Numbered from the stretch's first letter, positions 53,502-62,942 are shown. The stretch: DNA of 64,000 nt from Actinomycetaceae bacterium TAE3-ERU4 (GCA_019218365.1 JAHUUJ010000002.1:62001-126000), one strand, 5' to 3'. A program made the numbers and translations. The notes: generated from the letters alone by a model not told the origin.

Positions 53502-54158
53502 TTAAGTATCGGAATAGCTGGTGGAAATACCGCGTCGAATGAACAAAATCCGCCAAGCTGCCTTCGTTGCGTGGTCGCCTAAACGCTCTAAGAAACGCGA
53601 TAGCAAGGTAGCTGAGATTACCTGCTGGCGAGTCAAGGGAACAGACTCATCGCGCACTAGCTTACGAACCTGTAAGTGCAGTTCGTCGATTTTATCGTCC
53701 GCGTCAATAATTCTGGTAGCTAAATCTGAATCTTCGTTCGCCACCAAATCAGCCATCGCGTGAGAGGTGTGCGAAACCTGCGTAGCCATCTCCAGAAGCA
53801 AGCTGGAAAGCTGCTCGTTATTCATCTGCTCGGGAGAAAGAGACTTTGCGATGTGGCAAATGTGTCGGGCTAGGTCACCCATTCGCTCAAAAGTTTGAGC
53901 GAGTTTCATCGCCCCAATTACCATTCTTAAATCAAAGGCCACAGGCGCTTGGCGTGCCAATAGCGACATTGTAGAAGCCTCAATCTGGTCGGCGAGGTCA
54001 TCAATCCGTTCGTCGGCGTCAATCGCCTGATCAATCAAAGCCAAATCACCGGTTCGCAAAGCGTCGGCCGCGCTGTTGATTGTGCGAGCCACGTAACGGG
54101 CCATTCTTTCTAAATCTTCACCCAGGTGGTTCAGTTCCAGCCTGTAAAGTTCGCGCAT
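53502..54158 (-). CDS. phoU: Phosphate signalling complex protein PhoU
   Basis: 218 aa, two three-helix PhoU domains. The metal-binding (E/D)xxxD patterns appear in the DERIDDLADQIE and DDKIDELHLQVR segments. PhoU links Pst transport to the sensor kinase and keeps the regulon off when phosphate is plentiful. It is divergent from senX3, with a PHO-box-like triple repeat in the gap. Confidence 0.94.
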   Translation of the reverse strand: MRELYRLELNHLGEDLERMARYVARTINSAADALRTGDLALIDQAIDADERIDDLADQIEASTMSLLARQAPVAFDLRMVIGAMKLAQTFERMGDLARHICHIAKSLSPEQMNNEQLSSLLLEMATQVSHTSHAMADLVANEDSDLATRIIDADDKIDELHLQVRKLVRDESVPLTRQQVISATLLSRFLERLGDHATKAAWRILFIRRGISTSYSDT

Positions 54159-54223
54159 TTAATCGCTACCTTCCATCAATTTCGGGGAGGGCAAATTACC
54201 CCCTTTACGACAATTAAAACTAG

Positions 54224-54256
54224 GGGGAATGAACTCACGGTCACCGCGAGATGAAC
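54224..54256 (-). promoter_or_regulatory. PHO-box-like triple 11-bp repeat between phoU and senX3
   Basis: On the minus strand three adjacent 11-bp units read GTTCATCTCGC (54246-54256), GGTGACCGTGA (54235-54245) and GTTCATTCCCC (54224-54234). The outer two share GTTCAT. They match the 11-nt unit geometry and GTTCA core of actinobacterial PHO boxes, in the position where phoU/phoRP control is known in Streptomyces. Confidence 0.72.
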
Positions 54257-54371
54257 AATTGGTAAACGGGCGGTGCACAAAAATCTTTAATTACCGAAAA
54301 ACCCGTTATTTTTCTTATTTTTAGGGGAAGATAGCCTTGGAAACTTTCTAAACCCGGGATACTTTTGAATC

Positions 54372-55556
54372 ATGGATAATTCTTTTCAACTGCTGGCGGT
54401 CGCTTTTTTAGGACTGGTGGTGGGAGCCGGCGGTGTTTGGGCTGCCTGGATTAGCGAGTCTCACTACCGGGAACGAAAAAACGCTGCAGCTGGTATTTAC
54501 GCTTCTTTAGAACCGCGTATGTTGGCACTGTTGGCTGCCCTGCCGGGAGTAGCAATTATCTTGGGTGAGGATAATGAGGTAATTCGTGCCGATGCCGCCG
54601 CCTATGCACAGGGGTTACTCCGTGGAAAGAGCGTGGCTAATAAAGACCTCATGCTGGTGGTAGGGGATGTGCGTAAGTACGGGGAGATTGTCCAGCGTGA
54701 ATTTGAGTTACCGCGAGGAAACCTAGAAACTGGCGATACGCTTCCCCTAATGGTTCGTGTAGCTCCTTTGGGTGGAGGCAAAATCCTAATTCTTGCGCAA
54801 GATATTTCTGCCGCCCGTCGGGTGGAGCAGGCGCGTCGTGACTTTACCGCAAATATTTCACACGAACTTAAAACTCCGGTTGGGGCAATTAGTCTCCTTG
54901 CTGAAACTATCGAAAATAATGCTGAAAATACCGAGGCTGTACGAGATTTCTCCCACCGGCTGAGGAAAGAAAGCAAACGCCTCTCGGCACTTATTTCCGA
55001 CATTATCGATCTATCTCGTTTACAAACGCCAGATGCGCTGGCTCGTCCTGAACGGGTACGACTCGAAGATGTAATGGTAGACGCGGTTGAAATGATGCTG
55101 AATACCGCACAGCAAAATCAGATTGAACTTGACTGCACCTACTGTGGGGAGGAACTAGAAGTCTGGGGAGACCCCGAATTGCTGACAATGGCTCTGCGCA
55201 ACCTTATCGACAATGCGATTAGGTATTCTCCGGCGGGAACTCGCGTGCAGATAGATGCTCTTATAGGCGAAGACAGGGTCAATTTACGAGTAATAGACCA
55301 GGGAATAGGGATAGCTAAACCTGATCAGGAAAGAATCTTTGAACGCTTCTATCGAGTCGATGCCGGACGCTCGCGGGCAACCGGCGGTACCGGTCTGGGG
55401 CTATCTATCGTAAAGCATGTGGCTGCAGACCACGGTGGACGAGTCTGGGTCCAGTCCCTTCCCGGATTTGGATCCACCTTCAACCTAGAACTTCCGCTGC
55501 CTACCGATGGGCGGGTTTATCCCAGTTCCCAAGTGGTTAACGATACTTTAGAGTAA
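54372..55556 (+). CDS. senX3: Sensor histidine kinase SenX3 (PhoR type)
   Basis: 394 aa. One N-terminal membrane helix (about 5-27), a PAS-like region (about 50-145), the HisKA domain with phospho-His164 in NISHELKTP, and the HATPase with NLIDNAIRYSP, DQGIGIA and GGTGLGLSIV motifs. Phosphate sensing through Pst/PhoU is the established role for this family. Confidence 0.92.
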   Translation: MDNSFQLLAVAFLGLVVGAGGVWAAWISESHYRERKNAAAGIYASLEPRMLALLAALPGVAIILGEDNEVIRADAAAYAQGLLRGKSVANKDLMLVVGDVRKYGEIVQREFELPRGNLETGDTLPLMVRVAPLGGGKILILAQDISAARRVEQARRDFTANISHELKTPVGAISLLAETIENNAENTEAVRDFSHRLRKESKRLSALISDIIDLSRLQTPDALARPERVRLEDVMVDAVEMMLNTAQQNQIELDCTYCGEELEVWGDPELLTMALRNLIDNAIRYSPAGTRVQIDALIGEDRVNLRVIDQGIGIAKPDQERIFERFYRVDAGRSRATGGTGLGLSIVKHVAADHGGRVWVQSLPGFGSTFNLELPLPTDGRVYPSSQVVNDTLE

Positions 55557-55597
55557 AGGGAGAAGCGATGAATCGAGTCGAAAATAGTGGAGGGAAA

Positions 55598-56278
55598 ATG
55601 ACCTGCATACTGGTTGTCGAAGACGAAGACACCTTCCGTGAAACTTTGGGATTTTCGCTTCGCCAAGACGGATTCAAGGTTTACTCCGCCCCGGATGGGC
55701 AAAGTGCCCTGCGTATTTTTGAGAACAAATCAATTGACCTAATCTTGCTTGATTTAATGCTCCCGGATATGTCTGGAACTGAGGTATGCAAAAAAATCCG
55801 TGCGCACTCGCAAGTGCCGATAATTATGGTGACTGCCAAAGATGATGTGGTAGATAGGATTGTGGGTCTCGAATTGGGGGCGGATGACTACGTCCCTAAA
55901 CCTTTTTCCTACCGTGAGCTCCTTGCTCGCGTGCGCGCAGTTTTGCGTAGACGTCAGCCTTCCGTAACCCCGGTGGAAGTTCTTAGTGTAGCGGGAATAG
56001 AGATGGACGTTGAACGCCATACCCTCACCTTGGAAGGGCAGGAGGTTACTTTGCCACTGCGCGAGTTTGAACTTTTGGAATATTTCTTGCGTAACCCCGG
56101 GCTGGTTCTTTCGCGTCGCCAAATTATTGAACGAGTTTGGGGAGCGGGATACGTGGGGGATACCAAAACTCTCGATGTTCATGTTAAACGACTACGCGGC
56201 CGCATAGAATCTGACCCTGCAAACCCAAAACGAATAGTTACGGTGCGCGGTTTGGGCTACAAGCTGGAGTCAAAGTAG
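55598..56278 (+). CDS. regX3: Response regulator RegX3 (PhoP/OmpR family)
   Basis: 226 aa from the ATG at 55598 with a GGAGG site. This start puts the phospho-acceptor at D52, as in mycobacterial RegX3. An upstream ATG at 55568 also has a possible site and would add 10 residues. Receiver domain 1-120, winged-helix DNA-binding domain 125-226 with LPLREFELLEYFLRN and TVRGLGYKL segments. It probably binds the PHO-box-like repeats at pstS and phoU/senX3. Confidence 0.92.
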   Translation: MTCILVVEDEDTFRETLGFSLRQDGFKVYSAPDGQSALRIFENKSIDLILLDLMLPDMSGTEVCKKIRAHSQVPIIMVTAKDDVVDRIVGLELGADDYVPKPFSYRELLARVRAVLRRRQPSVTPVEVLSVAGIEMDVERHTLTLEGQEVTLPLREFELLEYFLRNPGLVLSRRQIIERVWGAGYVGDTKTLDVHVKRLRGRIESDPANPKRIVTVRGLGYKLESK

Positions 56279-56350
56279 TTCATGGATAATGCTATTCTTA
56301 TTGAAGAAGAAACCCGAAAACGGTTGACGGATTCAAGGCAGGAGAGCTCT

Positions 56351-56902
56351 ATGGGCTTCGAGATTGGCGAAACAGTTGTCTACCCCCACCACGGGGCGGC
56401 AACTATTAAAGAAATTAAGGAACGAGTTATTCAAGGACGTTCACGCCTTTACCTGACTTTGCATGCAATTCAGGGGGACCTGACAATCCAAGTACCTGCA
56501 GAAAACGTTGAAAAAATCGGCGTTCGTGATGTCATTGACGAGTCTAAAATTGGCAAAATTGTAGATATTTTAGAAGAAGCTGAAATTGATGAGCCGGATA
56601 ACTGGTCGCGTCGTTTCAAAGTAAACATTGAAAAAATCTCTACGGGTGAGACCGAATCAGTGGCGGAAGTGGTTCGTGATCTTACACGTCGTGAGCGTGA
56701 ACGAGCTCTTTCTTCTGGAGAGAAAAAAATTCTCACCCGCGCCCGCCAGGTCTTAGTTTCCGAAATTGCGCTAGCTCGTGGAATTAGCGAAGAAGACGCG
56801 CAGGCTCGCCTTGACTTTGTGTTGGCACGGGGCTGCGGGGACGAAATGCCCGACGTCGAGTTCCCCGGTGGTCCAATCCCAGAGTCTGGCAATTCTCGCT
56901 AA
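56351..56902 (+). CDS. carD: CarD-family transcriptional regulator
   Basis: 183 aa from the ATG at 56351 with a GGAGAG site; an in-frame ATG at 56282 lacks a ribosome site and would add a non-conserved tail. It has an N-terminal RNA-polymerase-binding Tudor-like domain with FEIGETVVYPHHGAA and a C-terminal helical DNA-binding domain ending near residue 160. CarD stabilises open complexes, notably at rRNA promoters. A roughly 20-residue C-terminal tail exceeds the usual length. Confidence 0.93.
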   Translation: MGFEIGETVVYPHHGAATIKEIKERVIQGRSRLYLTLHAIQGDLTIQVPAENVEKIGVRDVIDESKIGKIVDILEEAEIDEPDNWSRRFKVNIEKISTGETESVAEVVRDLTRRERERALSSGEKKILTRARQVLVSEIALARGISEEDAQARLDFVLARGCGDEMPDVEFPGGPIPESGNSR

Positions 56903-56927
56903 GACTAAGCGTACGGATAGGTAAAAC

Positions 56928-57710
56928 GTGAGCTTAAAAAGGCAGATTTGGGCGGTTGTTACCGCTGCCGGAAGTGGAACACGCCTGGGCGCACAAGTGC
57001 CCAAGGCGCTGGTTGAAGTAGATGGAGTGCCAGCTCTGGTAAGAGTCTTAAAAACCCTCGCTGAAGTTCCCGAATTGGACGGGGTAGTAATTACCTGTCC
57101 CCAGGAGTCGCAAGAATTATTCGAGTCAGCTGTTCCCGTTCGCCTGCCCTACCGCGTACATGTGGTACCTGGCGGGCCTTCCCGGCAATCCTCGGTCTAC
57201 GAAGGGCTAAAAATTGTCGAGCAGGTAGATTCCCGCGCGCTGGTACTAATCCATGATGCAGCTCGTTGCCTAGCTCCGGCGAAAGTGTTTAATCGGGTAA
57301 TTTCCCACCTGCGCGAAGGAGCCGTGGGAGTAGTCACAGCTCTGCCCGTAAAAGACACCATCAAGATTGTTGTTCCGACAGAAAATCCGGGAGAACTGGA
57401 ACGAGTTAGCCAAACACCTTTACGTTCTAACCTGCGGGCTGTACAAACCCCGCAAGGCTTCGACTTAGAGCGCTTAATGGCCGCTCACCGAGTAGCTTTG
57501 GAGCTGGGAAAGGACGAATCTTGTGCCGCTCCCGACGATGCTTCCCTAATGGAATCCCAAGATTATCCGGTGCGCATTTGCGAAGGTGACGAACAATCCT
57601 TCAAAATAACCACGGCTCTTGATTTACAGCTGGCGAACCTGCTGGCTAAAGATATCCCTGTGGAAGTTGATCAACTTCCCTTCGGCCCGAAAGGGGACGA
57701 CGTTGTCTAA
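56928..57710 (+). CDS. ispD: 2-C-methyl-D-erythritol 4-phosphate cytidylyltransferase
   Basis: 260 aa, GTG start. The nucleotide-binding AAGSGTRLGAQVPKAL motif is at the N-terminus, followed by HDAARCLAP and AVQTPQGFD. It makes CDP-methylerythritol in the MEP isoprenoid pathway. ispF, commonly the next gene after ispD, is absent; an MFS gene overlaps instead. Confidence 0.93.
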   Translation: MSLKRQIWAVVTAAGSGTRLGAQVPKALVEVDGVPALVRVLKTLAEVPELDGVVITCPQESQELFESAVPVRLPYRVHVVPGGPSRQSSVYEGLKIVEQVDSRALVLIHDAARCLAPAKVFNRVISHLREGAVGVVTALPVKDTIKIVVPTENPGELERVSQTPLRSNLRAVQTPQGFDLERLMAAHRVALELGKDESCAAPDDASLMESQDYPVRICEGDEQSFKITTALDLQLANLLAKDIPVEVDQLPFGPKGDDVV

Positions 57711-59091
57711 CGCTAAGCAGAAAACCGTAAAGTATGCGGTCGGCGACAGTGAAAATAGCAAGATTTTTAGGTGGCCGGTATTCGCCTGGGCCGCCTGGGA
57801 CCTTGGCTCTGCCGCCTTTAACGCCGTAGTAACCACCTTCGTTTTTACCGTCTACCTCATCAGTGACGGAACTTTCACGGATTCTGGAACCGCTTCGGAA
57901 TACCTCTCTTACGGGATGACAGCTGCCGGGATAATCATTGCCCTATTGGCCCCGATTACCGGCCAGCGCGCTGACCGACGTGGGCACGGAACCCTGTTGC
58001 TGGGAGTAAACACCTTCGGGGTTGTCTTGTGCATGGTCGGTATGTTCTGGGTTTATCCCGGTTCCGTCCTCGGCCCGATGGGTGCGCTCTGGATGGGTAT
58101 TTTCTTACTTGGTTTGGGTAACGTTTTCTTCGAGTTCGCTTCGGTGAACTATAACGCTATGCTCGGGCGTATTTCCACCAACAAGAACATGGGAACAATT
58201 TCCGGTATCGGTTGGGGATCTGGGTACGTCGGGGGAATTATCCTGCTGTTCTTGCTGCTGTTTGCTTTCCTGGGTGATGAGCCGCACTGGTTCGGCGTAA
58301 CCGGTAAAGACTATCTCAATATCCGCGTTAGTATTTTGACTGCAGCGCTTTGGTTTGCCTTGAGTGCCCTACCCGTACTCTTTACTATTCGCGGTCGTAA
58401 GTACGAATCGGTCGAGGCAGACGAATCGCACCACGAATCAATTTTTGACTCCTACCGTCTACTGTGGGGGACTATCAAGAGTCTGTACCACAGTGCGCCA
58501 CAGACCGTGTTGTTCCTTGCCGCCTCGGCGCTATTTCGTGATGGACTAGCCGGCGTATTCATTTTCGGTGCCGTAATCGCTAAAACTGTCTTTGGTTTTT
58601 CCAATGCCGAGATTCTAAAGTTCGCAATTCTCGCCAACGTAATTGCCGGTGTAGCAACCTATGCATTTGGGTGGATTGAAGATCGAATCGGCCCCAAACG
58701 GGTAATCGTAATTGCCCTCAGCGCGATGATTTTCTGCGGACTGGTAGTATTCTTCTTCCACTCGTCTGGAAGTGTAATCTTCTGGAGTTTTGGATTGGCA
58801 TTAACCGCCTTTGTTGGCCCCGCCCAGTCCGCTTCACGCGCTTTCTTAGGCCGCCTTATTCCGGAGGGGCGTGAAGGTGAAGTATTCGGTCTTTACGCTA
58901 CCACAGGGCGTGCGGTTTCTTTCCTCGCTCCAGCTATGTACGGGCTATTTTTAGCTATTGGCAAGCTCTATACGGGACAGGCGACAGGATACGAATATTG
59001 GGGTATTCTTGGCGTTATATTGATATTAATACTTGGTCTATTAGTTCTGCTTCCAGTCAAACCCGAGCGCGCTCACCTGAACCACCACTAA
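57703..59091 (+). CDS. UMF1/Atg22-type MFS transporter
   Basis: 462 aa from a TTG at 57703, overlapping the end of ispD by 8 bp, with an AAGGGGA site. About twelve helices. The WPVFAWAAWDLGSAAFNAVV segment is typical of the UMF1 (Atg22-like) family. Members are linked to amino acid or nutrient efflux; substrate unknown. Confidence 0.82.
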   Translation: MSNAKQKTVKYAVGDSENSKIFRWPVFAWAAWDLGSAAFNAVVTTFVFTVYLISDGTFTDSGTASEYLSYGMTAAGIIIALLAPITGQRADRRGHGTLLLGVNTFGVVLCMVGMFWVYPGSVLGPMGALWMGIFLLGLGNVFFEFASVNYNAMLGRISTNKNMGTISGIGWGSGYVGGIILLFLLLFAFLGDEPHWFGVTGKDYLNIRVSILTAALWFALSALPVLFTIRGRKYESVEADESHHESIFDSYRLLWGTIKSLYHSAPQTVLFLAASALFRDGLAGVFIFGAVIAKTVFGFSNAEILKFAILANVIAGVATYAFGWIEDRIGPKRVIVIALSAMIFCGLVVFFFHSSGSVIFWSFGLALTAFVGPAQSASRAFLGRLIPEGREGEVFGLYATTGRAVSFLAPAMYGLFLAIGKLYTGQATGYEYWGILGVILILILGLLVLLPVKPERAHLNHH

Positions 59092-59135
59092 CTCCTGATA
59101 GGGCGTGCTGACTGCATGCAGGAGGAGGGAAAGCG

Positions 59136-60035
59136 TTGAAAACCAAAAGGTTTTGTGTAGCTATTACGGCTCTTGCAATGGCTTCTTTAATGGCTGCTTG
59201 TTCATCTGAAAATTCACTTCCGGGTTTTCGGGAAAAAACAACGCAGAAGCCGGTGACAGCAGAAACGCCATCTACTCCTGCTACACCAAGCAAACCGGTT
59301 GAAAAAGCAAAACCTACCCCGGAACCAACACTCGAACCCGGAGCTTCTCGTCCCTACAACCGTGACGGTAAAATCGGGCCGGATAATATGAACTCTCCCG
59401 ATGGCGGTCCCGATTGCGACAAAGTTAAGTGCGTTGCGCTGACCTTTGATGACGGCCCTGGAGAATACACCGGACAGGTACTCGATGCCCTAAAAGCTGC
59501 ACACGTCAAAGGAACTTTTTTTGAGCTCGGTCGCAATGTAGCCAATAATCCTGAGATGACACGTCGCGTAGTGCGCGAGGGGCATGCCCTCGGGGGACAT
59601 AGCTGGAATCACCCGCAGTTGACCAAACTTTCTAACGAAAAAGCAAATTGGCAAATCAGCGCCACGAACGAAGCTTTCCAAAAAACTCTCGGCGTAATGC
59701 CAAGTTTTATGCGCCCTCCCTACGGAGCCGCGAACGGACGTATCTTCGAATTAATGAAGAAAAACAAAGTTGCTTCGATAATGTGGAGCGTTGATACCCT
59801 CGATTGGCAGAATAAGGACGTAAAACAGAGTCTGGAAAACGTTCACCGGGAGATGGGACCTGGGGCGATTATCCTCATGCACGATATTCACCCCGTAGCC
59901 CACCAACTAGTCCCACTAATCGTCAAAGAATATAGGGCTAAGGGATATCATTTCGTAACTATTCCACAGATGTTTAAGAAATCGGGGCTAAAATTTGGGC
60001 ACCGTTATTTCAGTGAAAATGATATCCGCGGTTAG
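59136..60035 (+). CDS. Polysaccharide deacetylase (NodB) lipoprotein
   Basis: 299 aa, TTG start with AGGAGGAGGG. A signal peptide with lipobox MAAC (Cys22) and a Pro/Thr-rich linker precede the NodB domain. Motifs in order: TFDDGP, HSWNHPQ (metal His pair), RPPYGA, a WSVDTLDW segment and LMHDIH. It is likely a cell-envelope deacetylase acting on peptidoglycan or another N-acetylated glycan, which can lower lysozyme sensitivity. Confidence 0.9.
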   Translation: MKTKRFCVAITALAMASLMAACSSENSLPGFREKTTQKPVTAETPSTPATPSKPVEKAKPTPEPTLEPGASRPYNRDGKIGPDNMNSPDGGPDCDKVKCVALTFDDGPGEYTGQVLDALKAAHVKGTFFELGRNVANNPEMTRRVVREGHALGGHSWNHPQLTKLSNEKANWQISATNEAFQKTLGVMPSFMRPPYGAANGRIFELMKKNKVASIMWSVDTLDWQNKDVKQSLENVHREMGPGAIILMHDIHPVAHQLVPLIVKEYRAKGYHFVTIPQMFKKSGLKFGHRYFSENDIRG

Positions 60036-60109
60036 AGTGTATTTCGCAAACCCCAAAGCTAACGTGTTCTATGTCGCATTGACAAAAATTGCACCTCAGT
60101 CGCTCAAGG

Positions 60110-60220
60110 GGTTAAGTTATGTGCAAGATTAACCATCAAGAGTAGCGAAGAGACTTGGCTCGTTGAAGCTACAGCAACCCCCGCTTGCGGAAAGGGTGCT
60201 AACGCCAAGACCGATGGAGG
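60110..60220 (+). promoter_or_regulatory. SAM riboswitch (SAM-I/IV-variant-like) controlling metNIQ
   Basis: The core ATCAAGAG, a P2 helix GTAGC/GCTAC around a GAAGAGACTTGGCTCG-type kink-turn region, and the GCAACC and GGTGCTAA signatures match SAM-I-class aptamers. The loop CTTGGC can form the pseudoknot with GCCAAG. P1 is CCATC (60133-60137) / GATGG (60213-60217). No P4 is present, as in SAM-I/IV variants. The P1 3' arm overlaps the ribosome site GGAGG (60216-60220). An alternative helix GGTTAA (60110-60115) / TTAACC (60129-60134) would break P1. Confidence 0.85.
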
Positions 60221-60225
60221 AAACC

Positions 60226-61251
60226 ATGCGTACCACTAATGAAACTTCTAGACCCCCGGCAGTACGCCTGTCCGGTGTCTCGAAGATTTACGGTGCGCGC
60301 TCGGGCCAAGTACATGCTCTCAAAGGTATCGATTTAGAAATTCCCGCCGGACAAATTCACGGAATTGTAGGACAGTCCGGGGCTGGAAAATCAACTCTGA
60401 TTCGTTGCCTCACAGGTTTAGAGCAGCCCACGTCCGGACAGCTGGAAGTGGCCGGGCAATCAATGGTCGACCAATCCGAAAAAAGTCTCCGCAAAGCTCG
60501 TGCCGGAATCGGCATGGTCTTTCAGCATGCGAACCTACTTGATTCTCGGACGGTAGAGCAAAACATCGCCTACCCTCTTAAATTAGCCGGTAAACCTCGC
60601 TCAGAAATTCGTTCTCGCGTTGCCGAACTAATCGAAACCGTAGGTCTTCAGGGACGCGAGTACGCTTACCCTTCTGAACTTTCCGGTGGTCAACGTCAGC
60701 GAGTCGGAATTGCCCGCGCCCTGGCTAACCATCCCCAGTTAATTCTGTGCGATGAGCCTACCTCCGCCCTAGATACGGAAACAACCCGCCAGATTCTAGA
60801 GCTCTTGCGACAGCTACGTGATCGACTGCAGGTCACGATAGTTATCATTACTCACGAAATGTCAGTAGTACGTGAAATCTGTGATGGAGTAAGCCTTCTT
60901 GCAGAGGGACGTATCGTAGAATCCGGTCCCATTACCAAGGTTGTCGCAGACTTTAGCGGGCAACTTTCAAATGATTTAGTGCCTTTTCCACTCGTTGATT
61001 CAACCCACCTAAACCTTGGTAAAGATACGCTTTTGGACGTACGCTTTACTTCCAACCCCGGTAAACCTACCGGATCTGCCGTCCTCGGTAAAATATCGGA
61101 ATTCGGAGCCGACGTTGCCGCTGGAACTTTCGAAACTATCGACGACACCCAAATTGGTCGTTTGGCAGTAACCGTAGATAGGCGTAGCCTAGGGGCAGTA
61201 ATCACCGCACTGAGTGAACAGGGCATTAACGTACAGGAGGTAAAGCTATGA
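60226..61251 (+). CDS. metN: Methionine ABC transporter ATP-binding protein
   Basis: 341 aa from the ATG at 60226 (ribosome site inside the riboswitch). Walker A GQSGAGKST, signature LSGGQRQRV, Walker B ILCDEPTSALD and switch His in ITHEM. The C-terminal ~80 residues form the NIL regulatory domain, which binds methionine and inhibits transport. A longer in-frame start at 60163 would lie within the riboswitch. Confidence 0.95.
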   Translation: MRTTNETSRPPAVRLSGVSKIYGARSGQVHALKGIDLEIPAGQIHGIVGQSGAGKSTLIRCLTGLEQPTSGQLEVAGQSMVDQSEKSLRKARAGIGMVFQHANLLDSRTVEQNIAYPLKLAGKPRSEIRSRVAELIETVGLQGREYAYPSELSGGQRQRVGIARALANHPQLILCDEPTSALDTETTRQILELLRQLRDRLQVTIVIITHEMSVVREICDGVSLLAEGRIVESGPITKVVADFSGQLSNDLVPFPLVDSTHLNLGKDTLLDVRFTSNPGKPTGSAVLGKISEFGADVAAGTFETIDDTQIGRLAVTVDRRSLGAVITALSEQGINVQEVKL

Positions 61252-61952
61252 GCTACTTCCTGAACCTTCTTCCCCAAGCCGCTGACGGCCGTTGGTTTTC
61301 CAACCCGGCCATCGTAAATCAGTTCCTACCAGCACTTTACGAAACCTTGGCAATGACCCTGGCTTCAACAATTTTTACCGTGCTTTTAGGTGCTCCTTTA
61401 GGAATTGCTCTCGTAGCTACCTCACGGGGACAGCTATTCGAAAACCGTGCGGTAAACACTATTTTGGCTACCATCGTGAACATTGGACGATCCGTCCCGT
61501 TCCTAATCCTGGCTGCCGCAATTGTTCCCCTAACCCGCCTAATTGCCGGGACCATTCTTGGCTGGCAGGCAACGGTAATTCCCCTCGTGGTAGCTTCCAC
61601 CCCCTACTTTGCACGCCTGGTCGAAACCAGCATCCTTGGCGTTGCCTACGGCAAAATCGAAGCGGCCCTCATGATGGGTGCTTCACGTCTGCGTATCCTC
61701 TTTGGAGTCATGATTCCCGAGGCCGCAGCAGCCCTAGTGCAGTCCACCACCGTCCTCGTCGTAACCATCATCGGATACGGCGCTATGGCCGGAGCTCTCG
61801 GCTCCGGTGGCCTTGGACAGCTAGCTATGAACTACGGTTACAACCGTTTCGAAGAAGACGTAATGGTAATTACCGTAGCCGCTATTGTGATTATTGTTCA
61901 GCTTACGCAGATGATGGGCGACATGCTTAGCCGACGTGTGGATCACCGTTAA
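61248..61952 (+). CDS. metI: Methionine ABC transporter permease
   Basis: 234 aa, overlapping metN by 4 bp (ATGA). About five to six membrane helices, EAA loop EAALMMGASRLRILFGVMIP, and the GYGAMAGALGSGGLG segment typical of MetI. Confidence 0.95.
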   Translation: MSYFLNLLPQAADGRWFSNPAIVNQFLPALYETLAMTLASTIFTVLLGAPLGIALVATSRGQLFENRAVNTILATIVNIGRSVPFLILAAAIVPLTRLIAGTILGWQATVIPLVVASTPYFARLVETSILGVAYGKIEAALMMGASRLRILFGVMIPEAAAALVQSTTVLVVTIIGYGAMAGALGSGGLGQLAMNYGYNRFEEDVMVITVAAIVIIVQLTQMMGDMLSRRVDHR

Positions 61953-62028
61953 GGAATCCGCCGTCGGAGACGCTACCTCTACAACCCAAAATCATCTTTG
62001 AAATCTTTATATAAAAGGAAAAACTAAA

Positions 62029-62871
62029 ATGCGTAAGTCTGTAAAAGCTATTTCTCTATCTGCTTTCGTTCTCTCCCTCGGTCTGACAGGTTGTTCTTCC
62101 AACGCTCAGAACGCACCCGCACAAGCTCCCGCTAGTGCCGAAAACGCTGCCGGAGTAGACACTGTAGTGGTCGGTGCTAACCCTATCCCGCACGCGAAGA
62201 TTCTTGAGTTTATTCAGCAGAATCTAGCTGAAAAAGCTGGGCTAAAGCTAGTCATTAAACAGTTCGATGACTACATTCAGCCAAACGAGGCACTTCAGTC
62301 CGGCGACTTGGATGCTAACTACTTCCAGACAATTCCCTACCTGAAAGCACAGAGCGAAAAGCGCGGATACAACTTCGTGCCCGGAAAGCCCGTTCACCTT
62401 GAACCCCTAGCCGTTTACTCGAAGAAAATTAAGAAGATTGAAGACCTTCCCGCCGGGGGGCAGATTGGAATTATTTCCGACCCCACAAACCAGGAGCGCG
62501 CTTTGCGCCTACTTGCCCAGGCAAAGCTGGTAGAGATTCCCGTCAGCGGGGAAGTAACCGTAAACACCGTGAAGAAGCTTAAAGACTTTAACTTCCACGA
62601 GGTCGCGGCACCACAGCTAGCACGTGCTTTAGACGATGTGGACGTGGCGGTTATCAACGGTAATTATGCGCAGAGTATCGGCCTTGCTCCCAAGAAAGAC
62701 GGACTAGTTGTTGAAGCAACCGAAAATAACCCTGCTTCAAACTTGCTAGTATGGCCGAACGGAAAAGAAACCGAAGGAGTGAAGAAGCTAGAAAAGCTCC
62801 TACACACTGATGAAGTACGCCAGTTCATTAACCAGACTTGGCCGGACGGGGCAGTAATCCCCAGCTTCTGA
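62029..62871 (+). CDS. metQ: Methionine ABC transporter substrate-binding lipoprotein
   Basis: 280 aa. Signal peptide with lipobox LTGC (Cys22), then the NLPA-family fold with DDYIQPNEAL, LDANYFQ and NGNYAQ segments that line the methionine site. Third gene of the riboswitch-controlled operon. Confidence 0.94.
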   Translation: MRKSVKAISLSAFVLSLGLTGCSSNAQNAPAQAPASAENAAGVDTVVVGANPIPHAKILEFIQQNLAEKAGLKLVIKQFDDYIQPNEALQSGDLDANYFQTIPYLKAQSEKRGYNFVPGKPVHLEPLAVYSKKIKKIEDLPAGGQIGIISDPTNQERALRLLAQAKLVEIPVSGEVTVNTVKKLKDFNFHEVAAPQLARALDDVDVAVINGNYAQSIGLAPKKDGLVVEATENNPASNLLVWPNGKETEGVKKLEKLLHTDEVRQFINQTWPDGAVIPSF

Positions 62872-62881
62872 GAATAAAGAC

Positions 62882-62926
62882 AAATGGTGTGGGCCTTGAG
62901 CAAATTGCTCAAGGCCCACACCATTT
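62882..62926. terminator. Bidirectional terminator between metQ and upp
   Basis: A perfect 22-bp stem (62882-62903 / 62905-62926) around a single central A, beginning 11 bp after metQ and ending 16 bp before the upp stop. Confidence 0.88.
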
Positions 62927-62942
62927 AGAAAAAGTATTTAGA

